Source: JANQEU01 sp965242805
GTDB taxonomy: Bacteria; Bacteroidota; Bacteroidia; Cytophagales; Cyclobacteriaceae
DNA length: 64,000 bases
Direction of reading: 5' to 3'
Assembly: GCA_965242805.1 (NCBI GenBank)
Contig: CBDETD010000002.1
Span: forward strand, 868,001-932,000
A program made the translations under genes and the position numbers. The notes beneath the pieces were generated by a model. It was given only the letters and a program-made list of their open reading frames with translations, had not been told where the DNA came from and ran no database searches. Shown here one piece after another: positions 18,513 to 27,349 of the stretch. Position 1 is the first letter of the stretch, and every line of letters starts with the position of its first letter.

Positions 18513-18596
18513 ACTGATGCCGGGAACGCCGCCGGAGGTGGTGGCGGCGGCTGCCCATGCATTAAGAACCCGGCATGATTAGCTAATGGCATCAGT
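18513..18596. repeat. GC-rich nested palindrome between two upstream elements
   Basis: Outer arms ACTGATGCC (18513-18521) and GGCATCAGT (18588-18596) overlap a second pair, ATGCCGGG (18517-18524) and CCCGGCAT (18569-18576). An inner GCCGCC/GGCGGC pair lies between them. It is far more GC-rich than its surroundings and lies between elements C and D. It may be a folded leader or small RNA, or an inserted palindromic repeat. Confidence 0.6.
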
Positions 18597-18620
18597 AGAT
18601 TATTATCGTATTCGATAAAG

Positions 18621-18648
18621 GGTAAGATTTTACCGAAATGGTAAACAT
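18621..18648 (-). promoter_or_regulatory. 28-bp conserved upstream element, copy D
   Basis: Minus-strand ATGTTTACCATTTCG followed by ATCTTACC. It faces the palindrome at 18513-18596 rather than a gene start, 190 bp upstream of the S74 gene. Its overlapping GGTAAGATTTTACC half is itself palindromic. Confidence 0.45.
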
Positions 18649-18833
18649 CCAGCCTTCGATTGGTGATGGCAGGTGGTAATGGACAAAATGGGATTATATT
18701 ATTTTTGATTTATTTTTTATTTAACCGAACCATAGTTATTCAACTCACCTATATTCATCCACCACCTGACCACCGCTTACTTTCATCCTTTTCAAGGATT
18801 CAATATTCTAGTGGAAACACTGAACCAATACTC

Positions 18834-21800
18834 ATGAGATTGTTATTGATCATCCTATGCCTGGCATCGGTAGCTTTTTGCAAGGTTCAGGCTCAAATTG
18901 TTTCAGATACATTGGTTGCAGACAAACTTTTGCAAGAGGGAGATTCTCTTCTGGAAGCTGGCTCCTATCAAAGTGCAAAGTCCAACTTTGAAAAAGCCCT
19001 GGTGATCTTCGAGAATTCTGGGATCACTGAAAAACATGTAAGATGTTTAAATCTTCTTTCAGGAAGTATCTGGAGACTTGGGGATCTGGACCGTGGGTTA
19101 TCTATTGCCAAAGAAGCTTTGGAAATCTCAACTAAATACCTGGATTCCATCCATGTAGAGACCGCAAATGCCCATTATAATATAGGTATTATCCATATGC
19201 GTCGAGGTAACTATGATAAGGCATTGGACCAGCAGTTTGCCGGACTCGAGATCAGAAACCAATTATTCGATAGTACCCATCAGGATGTGGCGTCTTCCTA
19301 TAATTTGATTGCCATCGTTTATAGCCTGAGAGGATACTATGATGAAGCTGTTGGTTATTACGCAAAGGCCTTAATTGGATTTAAGAATTCCTTAGGAGCT
19401 GATCATTCGTACGTCGGAAATGTGCTTAATAATATAGGTTCGATACATTTTCTAAAGAAAGACTATGAACAAGCACTTGAGTATTTTTTCCAGGTCCTGG
19501 CAATTATGAAAAAGAATTTGGATGATAACCACCCAAATGTGGCCACTTGTTATAACAATATTGGCAACGTGTTTAATTATACAGGTAGATATGAAGAGGC
19601 AATTATTAATATCGAGAAAAGCCTTGAAATTCGGGAAAAGATATTTGGCCCAATCCACACTAAAGTAGCACAGTCACTCCTCAATTTGGGAACTGTTTAT
19701 CAAAGTTTGGGAGATTGGGATACATCAACTGAAATTTTTCAAAAGGCGCTTAGCGCAATTACAGAGTTGTTTGGTGAAAACCATCAAATGTCACACAACA
19801 TTATCATCAAACTCGGGGAGATATGCAAAGAAAAGGGTGAGCTTGATTCTGCTACATACTATATCCATCATGTGAACAAACTATTAATTGACCAATTAGG
19901 AAGACATCATGAAAAAGTTGCACGGTCCTTCAGACATATGGGTGATCTATCAATGATGCTTGGAGATCCTGATGAGGCCCTGCGGTACTATTACAAGGCC
20001 ATTGAAGCCAATATTCCTGAATTTAGGGATACTTCCGTCTACTCCCTCCCCAACTTAAGTAAAAGTATTCTGGATCCAAATGAGCTTTTAAGAACTCTTC
20101 ACCAGAGGGCATTGGTATTCAACAGCCTTTACACCGAAAAATCGGATTCCAAGGACCTGGAATATAGTTTATTGAATTTCCAACTCTGTGACAGTTTGAT
20201 ACATTCCATCAGGAATGATCATGTAAGATTTAAAGACAAGTTTGAATTCGAAGAGCGTGCGAACAATGTATACTCAGATGCGGTCAGAGTTTGTTACGAT
20301 ATTTTTAAGGAATCTAATAGAAAACTGTATAGTGATATCTTCTTCAATTTCGTAGAAAGTGCCAAGTCCGCCACACTTTCTCACAACGTTGCAGATCAAT
20401 ATGCTAAAGATTACTCCGGTATTGATCCCAAAATCCTTGAACATGAAAGAAAGTTAAAAATTGATAGGTCGTATTACCTTTCGAAGATCTACGATCTGGA
20501 AAAGTCATCAGAAGTAGACACTTCAATGATGGAATATCTGAGAGGCAAACTGTTTCAGACAAACTCCGGAATGGATTCGTTGTTATCGTATCTTGAAAAT
20601 ACCAATCCTGAGTACTACAAGCTTAAGTACAATCGCATCTCATCAGACCTGGATAAGTTGCAACGTAGTTTGCCCAATGATCAGCTCATAATAAACTTTT
20701 TCGAGGGAGATCGGGAGGTATATATTATGGCAATCAATTACGATTCATTGTCAATTTATTCAGTTGAATTGGATTCAGAAATTGAAATCCTTATCAGTGC
20801 TTTGGCTTCCGATCCTTATGAAGATACAGTCAGGCATGTCTTCCGAAAGACTTCAGCGGAATTGTTCAACAAATTAGTCAAACCTGGTTTGAAATCATTT
20901 AACCGTGATTTCAAAGAAATTATAATCGTACCAGATGGGCACCTTAATTACATTCCTTTTGAGATTTTGATCCAAAATGAAGGTCATGATGATTTGAGTT
21001 ATGTCGAGATGCCATATATTATCAAGGACTACGTTATCAGCTACAGATATTCTACCTCATTCATAACGTCAGAACCTCCTAAATCCCCACAAAATTCTGA
21101 AGGTACGATATTAGCATTTGCACCATCTTATTCATCTCAACAAGATTTTAACCAACTGGCCTCTCAATTCCGAGATAAATTGCAACCACTCAAATGGAAC
21201 AAACCAGAACTTGATGTTATCAGCGAATTCTTCGATGGGGAATTTGTTTCCGGAGAAGATGCAACTGAACTAGTTTTTAAATCTAATTCCCAGGATTATA
21301 AAATCCTTCATCTTGCAATGCACGCAGTAGTTGACAATGAAAAACCCATGCAATCCAAGCTTATTTTTTTCCAAAATAAGGATAGCCTCGAAGATGGAAT
21401 GCTGCATCCTTTCGAACTCCTAAACATGACCCTTCCAGCTGAAATGGCTGTCCTCAGTGCCTGTAACACAGGTATCGGCAAACTCCAAAAAGGTGAGGGA
21501 GTCATGAGCCTGGGTAGAGCTTTTTCATACGCTGGTTGTCCATCTGTTGTGATGAGCCATTGGTCCGTGGATGACCAATCAACCTCCGAGATCATGGGGG
21601 CTTTTTATAAATACCTGGCGGAGGGAGAGCCCAAAGATGTAGCTCTGAGACTGGCAAAACTGGATTTTCTAGAAACTGCACAAGGAATTAGAACTCATCC
21701 CTACTATTGGGCCAGTTTCATCGTACTGGGTGATACTTCTCCCATTTCCAAAGACTACAATTGGTGGCTTTACATTGGTGCAGGTATTGGGATCATTTTG

Positions 21801-21845
21801 GTGATAGTGTTGTATATGAGGAATCGCGAGAGATTACAGATCTGA
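18834..21845 (+). CDS. Exported TPR-CHAT caspase-like protein with C-terminal membrane anchor
   Basis: The frame is open from 18660, but ATG 18834 gives a proper signal peptide (MRLLLIILCLASVAFCKVQA) and a 1003-residue protein. About ten TPRs occupy roughly residues 30-400. A helical linker leads to a CHAT domain at about 690-970, with the HLAMHA histidine (H830) and the SACNTG cysteine (C877) as the likely dyad. A single transmembrane helix near the end (WWLYIGAGIGIILVIVLYM) is followed by a short basic tail. CHAT domains are caspase-like cysteine peptidases often fused to TPRs; the substrate is unknown. It is divergent from the RHS island across an element-rich gap. Confidence 0.88.
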   Translation: MRLLLIILCLASVAFCKVQAQIVSDTLVADKLLQEGDSLLEAGSYQSAKSNFEKALVIFENSGITEKHVRCLNLLSGSIWRLGDLDRGLSIAKEALEISTKYLDSIHVETANAHYNIGIIHMRRGNYDKALDQQFAGLEIRNQLFDSTHQDVASSYNLIAIVYSLRGYYDEAVGYYAKALIGFKNSLGADHSYVGNVLNNIGSIHFLKKDYEQALEYFFQVLAIMKKNLDDNHPNVATCYNNIGNVFNYTGRYEEAIINIEKSLEIREKIFGPIHTKVAQSLLNLGTVYQSLGDWDTSTEIFQKALSAITELFGENHQMSHNIIIKLGEICKEKGELDSATYYIHHVNKLLIDQLGRHHEKVARSFRHMGDLSMMLGDPDEALRYYYKAIEANIPEFRDTSVYSLPNLSKSILDPNELLRTLHQRALVFNSLYTEKSDSKDLEYSLLNFQLCDSLIHSIRNDHVRFKDKFEFEERANNVYSDAVRVCYDIFKESNRKLYSDIFFNFVESAKSATLSHNVADQYAKDYSGIDPKILEHERKLKIDRSYYLSKIYDLEKSSEVDTSMMEYLRGKLFQTNSGMDSLLSYLENTNPEYYKLKYNRISSDLDKLQRSLPNDQLIINFFEGDREVYIMAINYDSLSIYSVELDSEIEILISALASDPYEDTVRHVFRKTSAELFNKLVKPGLKSFNRDFKEIIIVPDGHLNYIPFEILIQNEGHDDLSYVEMPYIIKDYVISYRYSTSFITSEPPKSPQNSEGTILAFAPSYSSQQDFNQLASQFRDKLQPLKWNKPELDVISEFFDGEFVSGEDATELVFKSNSQDYKILHLAMHAVVDNEKPMQSKLIFFQNKDSLEDGMLHPFELLNMTLPAEMAVLSACNTGIGKLQKGEGVMSLGRAFSYAGCPSVVMSHWSVDDQSTSEIMGAFYKYLAEGEPKDVALRLAKLDFLETAQGIRTHPYYWASFIVLGDTSPISKDYNWWLYIGAGIGIILVIVLYMRNRERLQI

Positions 21846-21937
21846 TTTGTGAAATACAGACCTTGGACCTCCGACAGTGCCCCAAGAGAGCTACACTACA
21901 TTGCCACTACTTTTTACAAAATGTTAGACGATCACTT

Positions 21938-21963
21938 GTTTACCATCGTAAGATTTTCTTACT
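21938..21963 (+). promoter_or_regulatory. Conserved upstream element, copy F (plus strand)
   Basis: Plus-strand GTTTACCATCG, TA, then AGATTTTCTTACT. It lies 93 bp after the CHAT gene and faces no ORF; instead a strong terminator follows 75 bp later. Confidence 0.45.
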
Positions 21964-22037
21964 TAGATAACGAGCAGGATAACATTGAGACTGGTTGTTA
22001 ATCAACCCTCAAAGATCTTACTCGCTCTTGGTTTAAA

Positions 22038-22070
22038 GAAGGCCACTCATAGAGTGGCCTTCGGTTTTTT
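22038..22070 (+). terminator. Rho-independent terminator
   Basis: Perfect 11-bp arms, GAAGGCCACTC (22038-22048) and GAGTGGCCTTC (22052-22062), with a 3-nt loop, then GG and six T. It could end the CHAT transcript, although 190 bp beyond its stop, or a short RNA starting near 21970. Confidence 0.85.
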
Positions 22071-22120
22071 GGCTTTGTTCATGAAAGTTGTCTTTCGGCT
22101 TCAGAAAGGAATTGACAACT

Positions 22121-22172
22121 CTGCGTTGCAAATGCAGGAGTTTAAATTCGACCTCGTTACAAACGAGGTCGA
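22121..22172. repeat. REP-like double hairpin
   Basis: A small stem (CTGC..GCAG around GTTGCAAAT, 22121-22137) is followed by a strong one with arms CGACCTCGTT and AACGAGGTCG and loop ACA (22149-22171). The order and the TTTAAAT spacer match the element at 25424-25552. Confidence 0.7.
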
Positions 22173-22250
22173 GTCCGTGTTCTCTCCAAAGTCGAGAAGA
22201 CAGCCTTTTTTATGGTCGGTGTGTCAGATTCTTTGGATTTTCGATGGAGG

Positions 22251-22277
22251 GTCACACTTCGAGAACCTCAGTGTGAC
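22251..22277. repeat. Short inverted repeat GTCACACT/AGTGTGAC
   Basis: Eight-bp arms around an 11-nt loop (TCGAGAACCTC), in the convergent gap after the CHAT gene. It resembles intergenic GTCACACT palindromes common in Bacteroidota genomes. Confidence 0.55.
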
Positions 22278-22306
22278 AGGCAATAATTGGCAGCTTTTTT
22301 TACATT

Positions 22307-24970
22307 TCATTCATATCTCAATGAATCAGAAGGATTGATCCTCGCACTCTTGTAGGATTGAATTACTACAACGACCACAACCAACAGCAGCGTACAAAAA
22401 CCAGCAATGAGAACCAACCAAAAATCGGGATCAATTCGATAAGCAAAGCTCTGCAGCCAGGAGTCAGCAAAATACATGGAAACGGGGATGGCAACCCCTG
22501 TGGAAATCGCGATGATCAACGTATATTCTTTGTTGATCATCACAAGAATATCTCTTACAGATGCACCGAAAACTTTACGGATACCTATCTCCTTTTGCCT
22601 TTTCAATGTAATAAAACCAACCACCCCCACAAGTCCCAGGACGGCGAGAATAACAGCCACGGCACTAAGTCCTGAGGCAAGAATTCCTGCATTCTTTTCC
22701 TTGGAATACAGCTGGTTTAAATGGTCTTCAAGAAAGATCGGATCGAATGGTCTCCTTTTCTCAACCTCATTGTAAGCTGCTTCAATGCTTCCAAGCGTTC
22801 CCATCCAATCATCCGTGCGAACTTTCATGGCCATATTGTAAACCCAACTTGGTTCACGTATGACTTCTAACAACAATGTCTGAGACTGATACTTTAAGCT
22901 GAAGTAGTTAAAATCATCTATGATTCCAGCAATTTTGTAATGAACTCCGTAGCCATACTCATCATTTTCCCATTCCGGTTCTGTGACTAGTGTTTCACCT
23001 ATTAATTCAGTTGTCGTGATATTCTTAATGGCGGCTAATTTTTTAGCAGCTGTCTCATTGATCACAAAAACCTGTTCTTTACCCTTTTCTAACTCAAGGC
23101 ATGGTTCGCATTGTATTTGAAGAGTCTTAAGCATGTCAAATGAGGTGTAGAGATGAGTACCGTCAGACAAAGTGACGTCTGTATCCTTCATTTTGTACGT
23201 CAATTGATTGTACATCTCCTGACCAGGGATCTCACCAGTACCCATTTCCATAATTTCCGGAATTCCGGAAAGCTGGTCTCTCAATTGTTTGTATTTTTCA
23301 ACCCCATTCAAGCCAAAATATAACACGCCCTCTTTTACAAATCCGAGCTCCTTGGACTGGACAAAATCCATTTGTTTTTGTATCACAATTGTAACACTGA
23401 TCAGTCCTACTAGCATGAAGAACTGCAACATCAAGAGTCCATTTCTAAAATTGAGGTAACGGTAGTTTGAAGGCTTACTGAGTTTTGATTCGAACAAACT
23501 GATCATTGATTTTCTACTAAATACCAGGGCCGGATAAAAGCTGCTGATGATACCAGTTAACAACAGAATACCACCAAAAAAAACTAGGGTAAACGGTTGA
23601 AACAATACTCCCTGATCAATATTGAGTTCCATCAAAACACTGAACTGGGGTAATAGAATGTATACCATCAACCAGGATAGTGGAAGACAAAGAAGTGTGA
23701 GTAGTACCGCCTCCACTAATATTTGGAGGGAAATGTCCAGGGACTGTGCTCCGAGTACTTTTCTAACTCCTAGCTCCTTCTGTCTTCCTGCGTACATGGC
23801 AATGGAAAGATTAGTGTAGTTTGTCCATATGATCAACAGTATTACTATGCCGATAACGCCAAAGGTTCTTAAATAAGCAGGATTAGCTACAGCTTTGAGC
23901 TCATATAGCATTCCATCTGTAATATGGATGTCGTGAAGCTTTACATATTGAATGCCATTTTGCAGAACATCTTCAGTGTAGCCTGGATAAACCTGATCTA
24001 CCTCCCTATTTAGTCTCCCCACTACCTTTTCAATATCAGACCCCTTTGCAAGCCTTATGTAAGTATAAGCACCCCAGCTTGGAATCCTTTCTTGATGAAC
24101 GATCAGGTCAAATGTGTAATGGACGTTCCCCTGAACATTTTCAATCACACCTCCTACAAGGAAGGATTCGTCACTGATCTTTATTTCCGTACCAATGATG
24201 TCCTGTTCTCTCCAATCCTTGCCATATACACGAATTGCCATTTCCTCTGTAAGGACAACATTATCGAATCGATAGAAGGCATATTCGGGTGATCCCAGCA
24301 AGAACTTTTGAGGAAAAATCTCCTGGAATGATGGACCTGTGTTAGTATATAATATGTCGTCAACTATCAATCTCCTTTCTCCTACATTTAGGTAGTATTT
24401 GTCCCCCCCTCCTATTGCAGAACTCGATGGTACAAAATGAGCAGCATCATCCACCTCTTCGTATGATCGTAGCTTGTTCACAAGTTTTATTTGAGTTTCA
24501 TAAGAAGACTGATAGTAGTCATCAAAGAACATTGGGCAATACATTTGATCCCGATGATGATTTACCAGTCGAAAGATCTGATCGGACGACGGATGAACCC
24601 GGTCATAGGTCGTTTCATGAAAAAGATAGATGGAAACGAACAATACTGTAGTAATACCTACGGATAATCCAACAAGGTTTAGAGCTGTGAATCCTTTCTT
24701 TTTCGGGATGTTCCTGAATGCAATTTTTAAGTAGTTGTCGAACATTGGTAAAAATTGTTTTGACCTTGAGTGTTTTTCAAATGAATAGGGTTTGAAGAAT
24801 TTCAACACATCTACAATAAACATCCACCTTGCCCGGGATATCCCGAAATGTTGTGCCCGGTAACGAAATGCCTCATGGAGATCTCCCTGGATCTCCTCAA
24901 GCAATTCATCCGAACAATACCATTTGAGGAATCTATCAGCCCAGCGGGGTGGATTTATTGGTTTGCTCAT
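22307..24970 (-). CDS. FtsX/MacB-type ABC transporter permease with N-terminal prefix domain
   Basis: With ATG 24970 (overlapping the PadR stop as ATGA) the product has 887 residues. Residues 1-80 form the soluble prefix domain (PPRWADRFLKWYCSDELLEE, then GDLHEAFRYR) found in PadR-linked permeases. Two MacB-PCD/FtsX halves follow: a helix after NYLKIAFRN, an extracellular domain of about 230 residues, three helices with ELGVRKVLGA, then the same again ending with EIGIRKVFGA and ARINPSDSLRYE. No ATPase gene is adjacent, so the partner must be encoded elsewhere. The substrate is unknown; lipoprotein or peptide export, or signalling, is typical of the superfamily. Confidence 0.88.
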   Translation of the reverse strand: MSKPINPPRWADRFLKWYCSDELLEEIQGDLHEAFRYRAQHFGISRARWMFIVDVLKFFKPYSFEKHSRSKQFLPMFDNYLKIAFRNIPKKKGFTALNLVGLSVGITTVLFVSIYLFHETTYDRVHPSSDQIFRLVNHHRDQMYCPMFFDDYYQSSYETQIKLVNKLRSYEEVDDAAHFVPSSSAIGGGDKYYLNVGERRLIVDDILYTNTGPSFQEIFPQKFLLGSPEYAFYRFDNVVLTEEMAIRVYGKDWREQDIIGTEIKISDESFLVGGVIENVQGNVHYTFDLIVHQERIPSWGAYTYIRLAKGSDIEKVVGRLNREVDQVYPGYTEDVLQNGIQYVKLHDIHITDGMLYELKAVANPAYLRTFGVIGIVILLIIWTNYTNLSIAMYAGRQKELGVRKVLGAQSLDISLQILVEAVLLTLLCLPLSWLMVYILLPQFSVLMELNIDQGVLFQPFTLVFFGGILLLTGIISSFYPALVFSRKSMISLFESKLSKPSNYRYLNFRNGLLMLQFFMLVGLISVTIVIQKQMDFVQSKELGFVKEGVLYFGLNGVEKYKQLRDQLSGIPEIMEMGTGEIPGQEMYNQLTYKMKDTDVTLSDGTHLYTSFDMLKTLQIQCEPCLELEKGKEQVFVINETAAKKLAAIKNITTTELIGETLVTEPEWENDEYGYGVHYKIAGIIDDFNYFSLKYQSQTLLLEVIREPSWVYNMAMKVRTDDWMGTLGSIEAAYNEVEKRRPFDPIFLEDHLNQLYSKEKNAGILASGLSAVAVILAVLGLVGVVGFITLKRQKEIGIRKVFGASVRDILVMINKEYTLIIAISTGVAIPVSMYFADSWLQSFAYRIDPDFWLVLIAGFCTLLLVVVVVVIQSYKSARINPSDSLRYE

Positions 24971-25281
24971 ACCAGATCCGGGATTTGATCCCACATGGAT
25001 TGACGTGAGGTTTTAATTTCCCTGATCACTTCTTTTCCCTGGTCAGTGGCAATAAAAATTCGCTTTCTCCTTCCCCCCCGGTCCTCTGTAGCACCTCCCA
25101 TGTGGGATTGAATGAGCCCTTTCTTTTCCAACCGGGAAAGTACAGTATGAATGGCGCTGATCGAGATAGTTTTTCCAGTTTGCTTCTGATATGCTTCACT
25201 CACCGAAAATCCATAAGCATCCTTATCCATGATCATGATTAGCAACAGTACAGTTTCTTCGAGATATCCAAGGTTCATCAT
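24967..25281 (-). CDS. PadR-family transcriptional regulator
   Basis: This 104-residue protein is a single winged-helix PadR domain (GYLEETVLLLIM, then ISAIHTVLSRLEKKGLI as the recognition region and GGRRKRIF as the wing). The stop overlaps the permease start by four bases, so regulator and permease are one operon. Three direct copies and one inverted copy of a TTCAACACTTGTAGAA motif lie directly upstream and probably mediate autorepression. The ligand is unknown. Confidence 0.9.
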   Translation of the reverse strand: MMNLGYLEETVLLLIMIMDKDAYGFSVSEAYQKQTGKTISISAIHTVLSRLEKKGLIQSHMGGATEDRGGRRKRIFIATDQGKEVIREIKTSRQSMWDQIPDLV

Positions 25282-25284
25282 TTG

Positions 25285-25393
25285 TTCAATACTTGTAGAA
25301 TTACGACCTTCTAAAAAAGTGTTGATTTCTTCAACACTTGTAAAACATTGACAATGATAGACAAATTTTTGTATTTATTCAACACTTGTAGAA
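25285..25393 (-). promoter_or_regulatory. PadR operator array (TTCAACACTTGTAGAA repeats)
   Basis: Direct copies lie at 25285-25300, 25330-25345 and 25378-25393, with an inverted degenerate copy at 25309-25325. The nearest begins 4 bp from the PadR start codon. The cluster is unlike anything else in the window apart from the analogous array before the second PadR gene. Confidence 0.65.
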
Positions 25394-25423
25394 GTTGAAT
25401 TGATTTTTGGATTCTTAAAAGCA

Positions 25424-25552
25424 TTGCAAATGCGAAGTTTTAAATCATCCTCGTTGCAAACGAGGATGAGTATTGGATTTTAAATCATCCTCGTTGCAAA
25501 CGAGGATGAGTATTGGGGAAGTTTTATATCATCCTCGTTGCAAACGAGGATG
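25424..25552. repeat. REP-like hairpin cluster, three tandem stems
   Basis: GCATTGCAAATGC is followed by three hairpins with arms CATCCTCGTT and AACGAGGATG and loop GCA at 25446-25468, 25486-25508 and 25530-25552, separated by TTTTAAAT-type spacers. It belongs to the same family as 22121-22172. The remainder of the gap to 25598 shows nothing else. Confidence 0.8.
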
Positions 25553-25598
25553 AAAATTGGGGCTTTCTTAAGGTCGTCGTGATTAACTTCTTTTGATA

Positions 25599-27191
25599 TT
25601 AGCCCTTTCGAATCGCTTCTTTCACCAAATTCTTACCTGTCATCACCGAGGCTGTAAGATACCCTGCGTACAAGGCACCTGCTACCCCTGCTGTGACAAT
25701 GTCCTGTCCTGTAAGAAAAAGATTCTTGATCGGTGTACGGGGTTGTAGGAATCGCTGTAAATATCGATTGGGATCATGGTCGATCCCGTATAATTCACCT
25801 TGTTGATAGTTCATGAAGTGCCGTGTCGTAACCGGTGTAGATAACTCGTAATAATCAACTTTACCTTTCAGCTGAGGTTCCCTACTGTAAAGTTCCTCCA
25901 ATAGTCGTTGGGCGAATTCTTCCTTTAGTTGCTCGTAATCATCACCCCTCTTTTTCCAGGGGTCTTCTTCCCATTTCCTGAATGCCTCATATGGCATCAT
26001 TGTGATAATGTCGATGGTACTCTTCCCTGGATATCTCTCCGTCCAGGTTGGGTCTTTTGCAGCTGGAAAAGAAATATATACAACTGGAAATGGTGCATTT
26101 AGATCCTTCTGATAACGCTCCACACATCCATCATGATCCAGGTCATTCGGATAGATCCAGTAGTTGGCCTTCGGCAATTTGAGTTCTTCAGGAGATCCGT
26201 TCAATCCTATGTAAAGGCAGATATGACCTACAGAAGGGGTCACTCTCTTCAATTGATCCTGTAATCCGATCTGCTCCGCTGCCTTAGGGGGAATAAGTTT
26301 GCCATATGTATTGAACACTCCTGTCCCACTGATTATCTGGTTGGCGGTAAATGTATTTCCATCTAACATTTTTACACCCCCGGCTTGATTACGTTCGATA
26401 ATGATATGGTCCACTTCGGCATTAGTCAAAATAGTACCTCCATTTTCTTCGATTACTGGGGCGATCGTCTCCATGATTTGAGTTGACCCTCCTATTGGGA
26501 AATTCCCTCCCAGAAAATAATGTTTGGAAATGGAAGCATGCATTACAAAACTGCTTCTTGAAGGAGGGAGACCATAATCTCCGTATTGCCCTGTTAACAC
26601 CTTTATAAGCTCTTCATTTCCCGTTAGCTCTCGAAGAACAGAAAGAGTGGTCCGTCGGGCATATTGCAGGTACTTCTTTCTATAGCTTCCACCTATTACG
26701 CGTTGTAGGAATCCAGGTAACGCTTTTTCCAGGTAATACTTGCGACTGGCTTTACTCACCTCAAAAACAAGGTTTACATATCTATCAATCGCTTTTTCCT
26801 CAGAAGGGAAGTAAGATTTTAACTGATCCTTGTAATTTTGAACTCCTTTCCGGAAGTCATAGATTTTGTCGCCAATCACAATCCGATCGTAGACCTCCCC
26901 CATACCGGCCCATTTTAGATTACCATCTGTGACGTAATCGAAAAGTTTACGAACTACACTAATTTCCCGATTTACCTCCCCTATGTAATGAATGCCAACG
27001 TCCCATTCATACCCTCTCCTTTTAAAAACATGTGTGTATCCTCCAGCGGTATAATGCCTTTCCAGCACTAATACCTTTTTGCCTTCCTTAGATAAGACAG
27101 CCGCAGCCGCCTGGCAACCCATACCACTACCTATGCATATTACATCATAATGAGGATCAACACTAAATTTCTGTTTATATGACTGTATCAT
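25599..27191 (-). CDS. FAD-dependent phytoene desaturase/RetSat-family oxidoreductase
   Basis: This 530-residue protein opens with a dinucleotide-binding fold (YDVICIGSGMGCQAAAAVL, then LVLERHYTAGGYTHVF). That order is typical of all-trans-retinol 13,14-reductase and carotenoid isomerase/desaturase relatives. The C-terminal FAD segment (NLFLTGQDIVTAGVAGALYAG) is intact, and the length fits the family. It would act on a polyene or other unsaturated lipid; the substrate cannot be called. No other carotenoid gene is present. It is divergent from the acyl-CoA synthetase at 27350, with 158 bp between them, so a shared lipid role is possible but unproven. Confidence 0.85.
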   Translation of the reverse strand: MIQSYKQKFSVDPHYDVICIGSGMGCQAAAAVLSKEGKKVLVLERHYTAGGYTHVFKRRGYEWDVGIHYIGEVNREISVVRKLFDYVTDGNLKWAGMGEVYDRIVIGDKIYDFRKGVQNYKDQLKSYFPSEEKAIDRYVNLVFEVSKASRKYYLEKALPGFLQRVIGGSYRKKYLQYARRTTLSVLRELTGNEELIKVLTGQYGDYGLPPSRSSFVMHASISKHYFLGGNFPIGGSTQIMETIAPVIEENGGTILTNAEVDHIIIERNQAGGVKMLDGNTFTANQIISGTGVFNTYGKLIPPKAAEQIGLQDQLKRVTPSVGHICLYIGLNGSPEELKLPKANYWIYPNDLDHDGCVERYQKDLNAPFPVVYISFPAAKDPTWTERYPGKSTIDIITMMPYEAFRKWEEDPWKKRGDDYEQLKEEFAQRLLEELYSREPQLKGKVDYYELSTPVTTRHFMNYQQGELYGIDHDPNRYLQRFLQPRTPIKNLFLTGQDIVTAGVAGALYAGYLTASVMTGKNLVKEAIRKG

Positions 27192-27349
27192 CTGACATTG
27201 ATGTTACAAAATCGGGTTTAACAACAAATTCCTTCTAGTTTTATTACAATAAGGCCTCTACAGCCAAGATAACCGAAATGACTTTCCTGAAACCCGAATA
27301 TGTCGTAAAAAGTGTATTTTTAGAGTATACCTAATCTAACAACCAAAAA

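Noticed and set aside
18513..18596. Integron attC site
   Set aside because: The nested palindrome lacks the GTTRRRY-type core sites, and no integrase is present.
18660..18833. Upstream extension of the CHAT protein by 58 residues
   Set aside because: The extension puts the clear signal peptide at residue 59; the ATG at 18834 gives a proper N-terminus.
25446..25552. Possible CRISPR array of 23-bp palindromes
   Set aside because: Only three copies, with near-identical short spacers of similar sequence; this fits REP-like hairpins.
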